DNA of 64,000 bases from JAGQYH01 sp041393015 (GTDB lineage Bacteria > Bacteroidota > Bacteroidia > Chitinophagales > JADIYW01). Of this stretch, positions 45,866 to 53,321 are shown one piece after another; position 1 is the stretch's first letter, and each line of letters opens with the position of its first letter. The notes below the pieces were generated by a model. It did not search any database and was not told the DNA's origin. It worked only from the letters and a program-made list of their open reading frames with translations. The stretch covers positions 372,001-436,000 of the forward strand of contig JAWKKV010000002.1 in assembly GCA_041393015.1 (NCBI GenBank), given 5' to 3'. The translations under genes and the position numbers were made by a program.

Positions 45866-46453
45866 ATGTCAGTGATAAAAATATTACAAAGAGTGTTCTA
45901 CGGTTTGTGGATTGCATTGGTCATTGGCTTTGCATTACTTTTCCTTTTTCAGAATCATTATTTTGAAACTGAATTTCTATCTAATTGGATGTATCAATAT
46001 GGCGATAAAGTCTGGATTGCTTATATAGCGGTTAGTTTTATTAGAGGCTTTTTTCTTGTGCCAAGTACACCATTTGTATTGTTAGGTATTGTAATGTTCC
46101 CACATCATCCTCTTCAAGTGTTAGCGGTTTCTATGGCAGGAGTAGTTTTCTCTGCTACGCTTCTATATTATTTTTCAGATTCTATAGGATTTAGTGATTT
46201 TTTAGAGGAGAAATATCCAATTCAGTCTGCTTGGATGAAACAAAAACTAAGTAGTAAATATCAAGTGCCATTCATCTATTGTTGGGCTATATTCCCTCCC
46301 GTGCCTACTGATTTAATCTGTTATGTAACTGGGATTATAAAAGTAAAATATTGGAGAATGATTGCTGGTGTGTTTTTAGGCGAACTTACTTTAAATACCA
46401 TATACGTATCGATAGGGCCCTCAATAGTTGATTTCTTTGAGCAGATTTTGTAG
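45866..46453 (+). CDS. VTT-domain (TVP38/TMEM64/DedA-like) membrane protein
   Basis: A 195-residue inner-membrane protein with about five hydrophobic segments. The FIRGFFLVPSTPFVLLGIVMFP segment is the typical re-entrant region with proline and glycine, and the later FPPVPTDLICYVTGIIKVKYWRM block fits the VTT (SNARE-associated) family. Members of the superfamily are implicated in lipid scrambling or undecaprenyl-phosphate flipping; the function here is not known. It lies 54 bases after the peroxidase gene but has its own promoter candidate. Confidence 0.8.
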   Translation: MSVIKILQRVFYGLWIALVIGFALLFLFQNHYFETEFLSNWMYQYGDKVWIAYIAVSFIRGFFLVPSTPFVLLGIVMFPHHPLQVLAVSMAGVVFSATLLYYFSDSIGFSDFLEEKYPIQSAWMKQKLSSKYQVPFIYCWAIFPPVPTDLICYVTGIIKVKYWRMIAGVFLGELTLNTIYVSIGPSIVDFFEQIL

Positions 46454-46464
46454 AAAAATATTGG

Positions 46465-48039
46465 CTATTCGTTTTCTAAAGGCTGCCCTTCTTGTTCTTT
46501 GACCATATCAAACGACAATACAATAGGACTTTCAGATAAAGAAGTTTTTAATGGATGCTTGATTGTTAGGTATCCATTTTTTTTTATAACAATCATATAG
46601 TCTGAATTAGGTTCTAATCTACTATAAAAGTTGCCATTTAAGTCAGTATAATTTCTATCTAAAGTTATTTTTTTATCGATATCGTATATAGTAATCCACG
46701 TATAAGCATTGGCAGTATCATTTGTTGCCACATTTACATCAATTGTTATGGTGGCACTCGTAAACATATAAATGTCATCATTCCCTTTACCACCGTCTCT
46801 GTTGGAGGCAAAATAACCGGTTATTTTGTTTTGATCGACGATGTAGCTAAAATCATCTCTTGAGGTGTTAAAAGGTGTTCCTAAGTTTTGAATTTCGGTA
46901 AAAGTAAAGGGCAAGCTATCATGTGGAACGGCTTCAAAAATATCCAAGCCACCAAAACCTAAATGACCATCAGAAGCAAAATATAAAGAACCACTATCAT
47001 GAATAAATGGAAAACGTTCATTCCCTTCCGTATTGATTACCGGCCCGGCATTTACAGCTCTATTCCACCTAGATTTATTCGTATTATAAGTGCTATAGTA
47101 AATATCGGTTCCGCCATATCCACCGGCTCTATCTGAAGTGAAATACATGATTTGCTCATTGAAATTAACAGATGGATGAGCACTAGAATACTCGTCACCA
47201 TTAAACTCTAATTCATGAATATCTTTAAATCCTTCTCCTGATTTTTCTGCTGAGAAAATCTTCAACTTAATATCACCAGACCTACTTTTTGTAGCGCTAC
47301 CAGATACAACATTGTTTCTTGTAAAATAGATTTTGTCTTCTTCTTTATTGACACAAGCCGGACCATCATGAAAATTAAAAGTATTTACACTTCCTTTTAT
47401 TCTACTAACGCCGGGAATCGTATCGCGCCAATTTAAGGGAGAATAGTAGACATCTAGATAACCTGTATTCGTCCATGCATCTTTTTTTCTGATAAAGCTT
47501 TCAATTCTTGAGGAAGTAAAGAGAATTCCTTTGTCATAAAAGTAAGGAGCAAAGTCTTGTGCCGTACTATTAATATCTAAATTGATTAATTGAAATGGAC
47601 TGTGTTTTTCAACTCTATTGATCGCTTCTTCGCAGGCGATGATCATAACGTCTGCTTTTGTACTATTCTTCTCATTTGCCTTGAAAGTTTCAAACCAACG
47701 TTTGGCCTCGGCATATTTCTTATTGCTCATTAAAGCCTGCGCATAATAGAAATAATAGTCAGCATTGATATTGTCTTGCTGAACTGCTCGCTCATAATAA
47801 ACCTCAGCATTTACAAGATCATTCATTTGCCGATAACAATCGCCAATTTTACGTGGAGCAGTTGTACTACCAAGCTTATCGAGTTCTTTATAAACCTCAA
47901 TTGCTTTTACAAAATTATAATCCTTATAATATTCGGAAGCTCTTTCAGTTAGTTTTTGCTTATACTCACGCTCTTTACTTTGCCCAAATAACAAGACAAC
48001 GAACAACGAAAAGCATAATGTAAGAGCAATTCCTTTCAT
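46465..48039 (-). CDS. Exported TPR and PD40 beta-propeller protein
   Basis: 524 residues with a signal peptide ending LLFGQ. TPR-like helices span about residues 20-135 (AEVYYERAVQQD, YYFYYAQALM, AEAKRWFETF). PD40/WD40-like propeller repeats span about 155-425, with repeated FTSDRAGGYGGTDIYYS, FASDGHLGFGGLDIFE and FASNRDGGKGNDDIYMF motifs. A short C-terminal carboxypeptidase-like beta-sandwich comes last (about 430-510). This resembles T9SS-associated PorE-type proteins but lacks the C-terminal OmpA peptidoglycan-binding domain, so the function is open. It is transcribed alone or after the MBL gene, 9 bases upstream. Confidence 0.85.
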   Translation of the reverse strand: MKGIALTLCFSLFVVLLFGQSKEREYKQKLTERASEYYKDYNFVKAIEVYKELDKLGSTTAPRKIGDCYRQMNDLVNAEVYYERAVQQDNINADYYFYYAQALMSNKKYAEAKRWFETFKANEKNSTKADVMIIACEEAINRVEKHSPFQLINLDINSTAQDFAPYFYDKGILFTSSRIESFIRKKDAWTNTGYLDVYYSPLNWRDTIPGVSRIKGSVNTFNFHDGPACVNKEEDKIYFTRNNVVSGSATKSRSGDIKLKIFSAEKSGEGFKDIHELEFNGDEYSSAHPSVNFNEQIMYFTSDRAGGYGGTDIYYSTYNTNKSRWNRAVNAGPVINTEGNERFPFIHDSGSLYFASDGHLGFGGLDIFEAVPHDSLPFTFTEIQNLGTPFNTSRDDFSYIVDQNKITGYFASNRDGGKGNDDIYMFTSATITIDVNVATNDTANAYTWITIYDIDKKITLDRNYTDLNGNFYSRLEPNSDYMIVIKKNGYLTIKHPLKTSLSESPIVLSFDMVKEQEGQPLENE

Positions 48040-48048
48040 ATATAGATA

Positions 48049-48885
48049 CTATAGATCACTAAGCTTAAGAGATTTATCAAATATAATGCCTCTTTCGGTT
48101 CTTCTTAAAGTTCCACACTCAATATCTTTATCATGCTCAAACATTAATATGTGATTGTTTTCATATGCTCGCTCTAAATAAACAGCTTTTTCTTCCAAAG
48201 TGTCTAGAGGTCTTATATCATAAGCCATTACATAAGGCATTTTAATATGGTGACTACTTGGTATTAAGTCGGCCGCATACGAAACAACTTGACCTTTGTA
48301 TGCTATATCACACAACATCATTGATTCTGTATGGCCATTTACAAAATGCGTAGAAAATCCTTCAAGACCTAGTGATTCATTTTCTATAAACTTTAACTGT
48401 CCCGATTCAGAGATAGGCAATAAATTTTCTTTTAAAAAGGAAGCTTTTTCTCTTGGATTTGGATTCAATGCCCAATCCCAATGTTTAGAGGAAGACCAAT
48501 AAGTTGCATTTGGAAAAGTTAGTTGAGGTTTACCGTTTTTATCCAATTCTACCGCATCACCGCAATGATCAAAATGTAAATGGGTTAAAAACACATCGGT
48601 AATATCAGTAGGATGGAAGCCATGTTTTTTGAGTGATTTCTTTAAAGTAGCATCTCCATGAGGATAATAATGACTTTTAAACTTATCATCTTGCTTGTAG
48701 CCCATTCCAGTATCAATTAACACTAAACGGTTGCCTTGCTCAATTAACAAACAGCGCATGGCCCAACTACACATATTGTTTTTGTCAGGTTCATTTAATT
48801 TTTGCCACATTGACTTAGGCACTACGCCAAACATGGCACCTCCATCTAATTTAAAAAAACCTGTATCTATGGTATAAAGTTGCAT
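48049..48885 (-). CDS. MBL-fold metallo-hydrolase
   Basis: A 278-residue cytosolic protein of the metallo-beta-lactamase fold. The metal motif THLHFDHCGD has H102, H104, D106 and H107. Further ligands are plausible in NGHTESMML, AADLIPSSHH and the C-terminal FEHDKDIECG. The overall pattern resembles quorum-quenching lactonase-like or general MBL hydrolases, with no ribonuclease domain. The substrate is unknown. The start of the TPR/PD40 gene lies 9 bases downstream of its stop, so they may be co-transcribed. Confidence 0.9.
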   Translation of the reverse strand: MQLYTIDTGFFKLDGGAMFGVVPKSMWQKLNEPDKNNMCSWAMRCLLIEQGNRLVLIDTGMGYKQDDKFKSHYYPHGDATLKKSLKKHGFHPTDITDVFLTHLHFDHCGDAVELDKNGKPQLTFPNATYWSSSKHWDWALNPNPREKASFLKENLLPISESGQLKFIENESLGLEGFSTHFVNGHTESMMLCDIAYKGQVVSYAADLIPSSHHIKMPYVMAYDIRPLDTLEEKAVYLERAYENNHILMFEHDKDIECGTLRRTERGIIFDKSLKLSDL

Positions 48886-49003
48886 TCTAAAACTTTTTGA
48901 CTAAGGTCATACATTTTTAGATAATTGTATAAAATAACCTGTTAACAACCAATAAAAAAAGGTGTAATTTAAATTAAAAAAGGAATTGGCTTGTAAATTG
49001 AAT

Positions 49004-49513
49004 CTACTTAAATCCCATTGATTTACGCTGTTCCTTTTTGATATGGATCATTCGCAATGCAGTAATAGCAGCCTCAACACCCTTGTTACCGTGTTTGCCT
49101 CCGGCTCTATCTTTTGCTTGTTCGTGTGTATTAGGTGTCAACACGCCAAAGATAAATGGCTTATCTGTCATTAAGCCTAATTGCATAATCGCACTAGCAA
49201 CTGATTGATTGATATAAATATCGTGATCGGTTTCGCCTTTGATGACGCAACCAATACAAATAACGGCATCCACTTTTTCTTCTACTAAAATTGCTTTAGC
49301 AGCAAATGGTAATTCAAAACTACCAGGAACAACTTTGGTGAAAATATCTTTATCTGCAACACCGTGTTTAGATAATGTTTCAACACATCCTTCGTGTAAT
49401 GCGAAAGTGATGTCATTATTCCATTCAGAGACGACAATACCTATTTTCTTTCCTTTACCTGAAGGAATTTCTTCCGCATTGTAGTCAGAAAGATTTTTAA
49501 GATTGGATGCCAT
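49004..49513 (-). CDS. ribH: 6,7-dimethyl-8-ribityllumazine synthase
   Basis: Condenses 5-amino-6-ribitylaminouracil with dihydroxybutanone phosphate in the penultimate step of riboflavin synthesis, forming large oligomeric shells. The 169-residue protein shows VVSEWNNDIT at the substrate-binding N-terminus, the VPGSFELPFAA helix, ICIGCVIKGETDHD with the catalytic-site histidine, and FGVLTPNTHEQA with conserved Asn and His. It follows the TPR membrane-protein gene by 22 bases on the same strand. No FMN riboswitch was recognised upstream. Confidence 0.97.
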   Translation of the reverse strand: MASNLKNLSDYNAEEIPSGKGKKIGIVVSEWNNDITFALHEGCVETLSKHGVADKDIFTKVVPGSFELPFAAKAILVEEKVDAVICIGCVIKGETDHDIYINQSVASAIMQLGLMTDKPFIFGVLTPNTHEQAKDRAGGKHGNKGVEAAITALRMIHIKKEQRKSMGFK

Positions 49514-49535
49514 TAATAATTATTTTATGAGAATC

Positions 49536-50252
49536 TTATTCCGCTAATGCTTCTACTCTCGCTAAATTCTTAGTTGCTTTCTTAGCAAGATCTTGATCTG
49601 CTTGACTCAAATTGAATTGATTAGCATCAGGATATAAGCTTACAATTTTTTTGTACATTTCTTTAGCGCCTTTGTAATCTTCATTTACTTCATAAGCTTT
49701 TCCAGCTCTAAAGAAATAAGCCGCAGAAACTGACTTTAAAGTAGCTGTTTCAGCAGCTTTCTTATATTGAGTAATAGCTTTATCCATATTGCCTAATTGA
49801 GCATTGGCATCACCAATTGCTGCATAAGCAACTGCTTGAACGTTATCATCAGAAGTCTTAAACTTTGATAATTGAGTAATGGCTGCGTCGTAATTACCTA
49901 ATTGAAGCTCAGAAATACCAGCATAATATCTAGCCATTTTTCCAATCTTCGTTACTTTATACTCGTCAATAATATCATAAAAACCGTAGTTAGCGCCATC
50001 GCCTTCTAAAGCCAATTTAAATGAATCAGCAGCAAACCAATTTTGAGCATAAAATACAACGCTCTTTGCTTCTGCTTCTTTTGGGGCTACAATAAAGCGT
50101 TTATAACCTACAAATATGGCTATTGCCAAAATGATTACGCCCAATACGCCTAAAATGATATTTTGATTGTTTTCTATGAAATGTTCGATAGAATCATGCG
50201 ATTCTTCCAATAATACTTCATCGTCTAAGTCTATGCCTTTATCTTTTGCCAT
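49536..50252 (-). CDS. Membrane-anchored TPR protein (YfgM-like)
   Basis: 238 residues: an acidic cytosolic N-terminus (LDDEVLLEESHDSIEHFIENN), one membrane helix (about 33-52), then TPR repeats facing the periplasm. The repeats are visible as LGNYDAAITQLSKF, VAYAAIGDANAQLGNMDKAITQYKKA and YFFRAGKAYEVNEDYKGAKEMYKKI. The architecture matches YfgM/BamD-like scaffolds that help periplasmic protein folding or envelope assembly. The exact role is unknown. It is the first gene of a transcript with ribH, and a perfect TAnnTTTG box lies upstream. Confidence 0.82.
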   Translation of the reverse strand: MAKDKGIDLDDEVLLEESHDSIEHFIENNQNIILGVLGVIILAIAIFVGYKRFIVAPKEAEAKSVVFYAQNWFAADSFKLALEGDGANYGFYDIIDEYKVTKIGKMARYYAGISELQLGNYDAAITQLSKFKTSDDNVQAVAYAAIGDANAQLGNMDKAITQYKKAAETATLKSVSAAYFFRAGKAYEVNEDYKGAKEMYKKIVSLYPDANQFNLSQADQDLAKKATKNLARVEALAE

Positions 50253-50274
50253 TACAATTCTTTAAAATTGGGCA

Positions 50275-50282
50275 CAAAGGTA
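50275..50282 (-). promoter_or_regulatory. Candidate -7 box for the TPR-ribH transcript
   Basis: TACCTTTG on the minus strand matches TAnnTTTG and lies 22 bases before the ATG at 50252. No good -33 TTTG was seen. Confidence 0.5.
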
Positions 50283-50437
50283 CAATTCCTATTTGTAATT
50301 TATCGGTTGAACATAATTTTTTAATGCACAAATGTTAATCACTGTATTATAGGCGGTAAATGTTTGTTTAGTTGGACAATTTATATGAAATTTTAAGTAA
50401 TCTTTCAGTTGCATTCTATAATGTTGTAATTGTATTC

Positions 50438-50445
50438 TAGTTTTG
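50438..50445 (+). promoter_or_regulatory. Candidate -7 box for recF
   Basis: TAGTTTTG matches TAnnTTTG. It lies inside the longest possible recF frame, about 50 bases before the preferred TTG start at 50496, and so supports that shorter start. Confidence 0.45.
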
Positions 50446-50495
50446 TCATTAGAATTCTAAAATCTATTCAAACAGTTTTAAAAGCCTATAGAAAA

Positions 50496-51602
50496 TTGCA
50501 TTTTAAAAAGCTACATCTTACAAATTTTAAAGGCTATGATAAGGCTCAAATTGAGTTTCATCCGCAGTTAAATTGTATTGTAGGTCGAAATGGTGCCGGT
50601 AAAACCAATATAATGGACGGCTTATATTATAGTTGTTTTACAAAAAGTTACTTTACCAATAGCGATCAATATGTAGTGAAAGAGAATACTGATTTTTTCA
50701 GAATAGAAAGTGAACTGGAAGAAAATGACAAAAGTTTTAAAATAGTAATTAAAGCGCCTAATTCAGGAAGAAAAAGTTTAGAAGTTAATCAAGTAGAAAT
50801 AGCTAAACGAACGGATTTTATTGGTCAATTTCCTGCAGTGATGATCGCTCCTGACGATAATCAAATCATTTTGGGCAGCAGTGAGTTAAGGAGAAAGTTC
50901 ATGTCGGCCTGTATTGGACAATACAATCCGGGTTATTTAAACGTGCTTTTACCATATCAAAAGTTGGTTCGTCAAAGGAATGCAACTTTAAAGGATTTTA
51001 GAAAAAAAGGCAGGACAGATGAAACTTTACTTTCGGTATTGGATGAGCAAATGATTTCATTAGGATCCTTACTATTTAGTCATAGAAAGGAATTTATTAG
51101 AGCTTTCAAACCTATTTTTAATCGAGTGCATGCAGAATTGGTAAAAAATGCAGAAGATGTGAGTATCGACTATCAATCTCAGTTAGATGAGTTTAAGATG
51201 GACTATGGCTTAAGTTCCAATAGAAAAAAGGATTTAATTACGGCGAGAAGTAATTTTGGTCCTCATAAAGACGATTTAGATTTCTTAATTAATGGACAAC
51301 CACTTAAATCTATTGGTTCTCAAGGTCAGCAGAAAAGTTATTTAGTTGCTTTAAAACTGGCTCAATATGCTATTATAAAAGAAAAGACAAAGAAATTGCC
51401 ATTTTTATTTTTGGACGATCTTTTTGACAAATTTGATGAGCATAGAGTTTTGAAGTTGATTGAACTCATTCAATCTGGGGAGTTTGGACAAGTATTTATG
51501 ACCGATACCCATGAAGACAGAATAGAAAGCTTATTAAAAATGCATAACTTAGACCATCAGCTAATTAAGGTTACAGAAGGGAAAATATCATATGGCAATT
51601 AA
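50496..51602 (+). CDS. recF: DNA replication and repair protein RecF
   Basis: A 368-residue SMC-like ATPase that helps load RecA at gapped DNA and supports replication restart. I choose the TTG at 50496 because the protein then begins MHFKKLHLTNFKGY, the usual RecF start; the frame could open at TTG 50430, but that adds 22 unlike residues and overlaps a promoter-like TAGTTTTG. The Walker A is GRNGAGKTN, the signature region GSQGQQKSYLVALKLAQ and the Walker B FLFLDDLFDKFDEHR. The end overlaps the DUF721 gene by 11 bases. Confidence 0.94.
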   Translation: MHFKKLHLTNFKGYDKAQIEFHPQLNCIVGRNGAGKTNIMDGLYYSCFTKSYFTNSDQYVVKENTDFFRIESELEENDKSFKIVIKAPNSGRKSLEVNQVEIAKRTDFIGQFPAVMIAPDDNQIILGSSELRRKFMSACIGQYNPGYLNVLLPYQKLVRQRNATLKDFRKKGRTDETLLSVLDEQMISLGSLLFSHRKEFIRAFKPIFNRVHAELVKNAEDVSIDYQSQLDEFKMDYGLSSNRKKDLITARSNFGPHKDDLDFLINGQPLKSIGSQGQQKSYLVALKLAQYAIIKEKTKKLPFLFLDDLFDKFDEHRVLKLIELIQSGEFGQVFMTDTHEDRIESLLKMHNLDHQLIKVTEGKISYGN

Positions 51603-51894
51603 AGATAGAAGAGACGGAGCAGAGCCATTAAAAAAGGTTTTTGAAAATATGATCGAAGATATGGGTTTGGGTCATAAAATTAAGGAAACCAAAGTGTTAG
51701 AGTGTATACCGGAACTGTTAGGTACGGCTATTGACCGAAAAATATCAGAACGATATGTCTACGAACAAAAGTTATTTATAAGAACTAATTCAGCACCCTT
51801 GCGGAATGAACTGTTTCTATTGAAAGAACCGTTGCTGCAAAAAATCATTTCTATTGTAGGCAAAGATGTGATTAAAGATATTGTGATAAGATAG
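51592..51894 (+). CDS. DUF721 / DciA-like protein
   Basis: 100 residues, overlapping recF by 11 bases, so translation is probably coupled. The KEVF-like start (KKVFENMIEDMGLGHKIKETKVLECIPELLGTAID) and the later FIRTNSAPLRNELFLLKEPLLQKI block match the DUF721 fold, a short KH-like domain. DciA, in this family, loads the replicative helicase in many bacteria. Bacteroidota commonly place a DUF721 gene beside recF. The DciA role is inferred from family and context. Confidence 0.85.
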   Translation: MAIKDRRDGAEPLKKVFENMIEDMGLGHKIKETKVLECIPELLGTAIDRKISERYVYEQKLFIRTNSAPLRNELFLLKEPLLQKIISIVGKDVIKDIVIR

Positions 51895-51988
51895 TTTTTG
51901 AAGTTGAAAGAGCTAAGTTTTAAGTAAAAAGGATAAAATTTTGTGGATTTAATATTGATTTTATAGACATAGAAACATTTAGCTCCAA

Positions 51989-51999
51989 ACTCGTAACTT
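51989..51999. repeat. Third, partial copy of the intergenic AAGTTACGAGT repeat
   Basis: ACTCGTAACTT is the reverse complement of the repeat core, lying in the gap between the DUF721 gene and trxA, next to AAACTCGACACTTAC. Confidence 0.35.
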
Positions 52000-52064
52000 G
52001 AAACTCGACACTTACAAATGTTAATTGTTGACATTTTGTAACACAAAAAATGAGCTTCAATTCT

Positions 52065-52072
52065 TAGTTTTG
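52065..52072 (+). promoter_or_regulatory. Candidate -7 box for trxA
   Basis: TAGTTTTG matches TAnnTTTG, 57 bases before the preferred trxA start at 52130. A TTTTG lies about 26 bases upstream, which is longer than ideal. Confidence 0.5.
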
Positions 52073-52129
52073 GAACTTTAAAGAATGATCTTCGTTATAG
52101 ACTTTAATTCAACACAAAAAATAAATAAA

Positions 52130-52453
52130 ATGGCATTAGAATTAACAAACGACAATTTCCAATCTGAAGTGCTAGACTCAGATAAGGTATCAATGGTAGA
52201 TTTTTGGGCAGAATGGTGTGGACCATGTAAAATGATTGGACCCATCATTGACGAATTAGCGAAAGAATATGAAGGCAAAGCCACTATTGGTAAGGTGAAT
52301 GTTGATAATGAAAGAGATATTGCTAATCAATATTCTGTTTCCGGTATTCCAACAATATTATATATTAAGAACGGTCAAGTAGTAGACAGACACGTTGGTA
52401 GAGCGCCTAAGAATGTATTACAAGGTAAATTAGATGCTTTATTAGCTAATTAA
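52130..52453 (+). CDS. trxA: Thioredoxin
   Basis: A 107-residue cytosolic disulfide reductase. The active site WCGPC has C30 and C33, with the DFWAEWC approach and the cis-proline loop SGIPTILYI. The start at 52130 gives MALELTNDNF, a standard thioredoxin beginning; the frame extends 15 codons further upstream from an ATG at 52085, but those residues (MIFVIDFNST onward) are unlike the family. It is monocistronic, with a promoter candidate and a strong terminator. Confidence 0.97.
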   Translation: MALELTNDNFQSEVLDSDKVSMVDFWAEWCGPCKMIGPIIDELAKEYEGKATIGKVNVDNERDIANQYSVSGIPTILYIKNGQVVDRHVGRAPKNVLQGKLDALLAN

Positions 52454-52473
52454 TATTCATTTAAATATTTTAG

Positions 52474-52509
52474 AGCCTTCCTTTTGTTTTTAGAGGAGGG
52501 CTTTTTTTT
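52474..52509 (+). terminator. Intrinsic terminator after trxA
   Basis: AGCCTTCC pairs with GGAGGGCT (one G-T pair) around a 13-base loop and is followed by a run of eight T residues. Confidence 0.92.
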
Positions 52510-52530
52510 GCATAAAATACAGGTTTATAA

Positions 52531-53220
52531 ATGAGTGTTATTTATTTGGTTCGCCACGGACAAGCATCAATTGGTAGTTCTAACTATGATAACCTTTCCG
52601 ACAAGGGTAAGGAACAGGCGCAAATACTTGGACGTTCTTTTAGAAATAGGGTACAAGAGATTAATGAAATTCAATCGGGCACTTTAAACAGGCATGTGCA
52701 GACATTAGATTATTTTAAGAAAAAATTTAGAACACTTGCCAATCATACCCAACATACTTATTGGAACGAATACGACCATGTTGAAATCATAGAGCGTTTT
52801 AAACCATCTTACAAGCGAAGATGGTATATGATTGCCGATATGACAAGAAAGCTGAATCCGAAACGAGACTTTATGCTCATGTTTGAACAAGCTATGCAGC
52901 GTTGGATGAGTGGTGAATACGACGATGATTATACCGAAAGCTGGAGTGAATTTCAAAACAAGTGCAATCATGGGTTGTATCAATTAATTGAAAAAGTAGG
53001 AGAAGAAGGCACTGCCATGGTGTTTACTTCCGGTGGAATTATATCTGCCATCACACAGCGACAATTAAATTTACCCGATGAATATTTTATGCAATTCAAT
53101 AAAAGGTTTGTGAATTGCGGTGTGACAAAAATTGTAAGCACTAAAAATGGTACTTTTTTAAGTACTATAAATGATTACGGCCATTTTGAAAGCCAAAGAA
53201 GCTTAATAACTTATATCTGA
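52531..53220 (+). CDS. Histidine phosphatase family protein (phosphoglycerate-mutase-like)
   Basis: A 229-residue cytosolic phosphatase of the acid-phosphatase/phosphoglycerate-mutase branch. The catalytic RHG is R8-H9-G10 in YLVRHGQASIG. LSDKGKEQAQILG is the usual second motif. The acidic and second-histidine regions seem relaxed: TSGGIISAI stands where many members have a V-(T/A)-H-G motif, so the second catalytic histidine is not obvious. The substrate is unknown. It is followed after about 100 bases by the GAF-like gene on the same strand. Confidence 0.82.
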   Translation: MSVIYLVRHGQASIGSSNYDNLSDKGKEQAQILGRSFRNRVQEINEIQSGTLNRHVQTLDYFKKKFRTLANHTQHTYWNEYDHVEIIERFKPSYKRRWYMIADMTRKLNPKRDFMLMFEQAMQRWMSGEYDDDYTESWSEFQNKCNHGLYQLIEKVGEEGTAMVFTSGGIISAITQRQLNLPDEYFMQFNKRFVNCGVTKIVSTKNGTFLSTINDYGHFESQRSLITYI

Positions 53221-53321
53221 TGAAAGGTAATTATAGCTTTATAATATGGAATCGCACAGAACTAAAATTAAACTTTTAGAGTTAAATTAAGTGCTAGGAC
53301 CGACCAATAGATAATAAGCAA

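Noticed and set aside
49514..49535. FMN riboswitch before ribH
   Set aside because: The gap to the upstream gene is only 22 bases and no conserved RFN elements are visible upstream of the transcript.
50430..50495. Longer recF start
   Set aside because: The extra residues do not look like RecF and overlap a promoter-like TAGTTTTG; TTG 50496 gives the standard start.
52085..52129. N-terminal extension of thioredoxin
   Set aside because: The residues are unlike the family; ATG 52130 gives the normal start.
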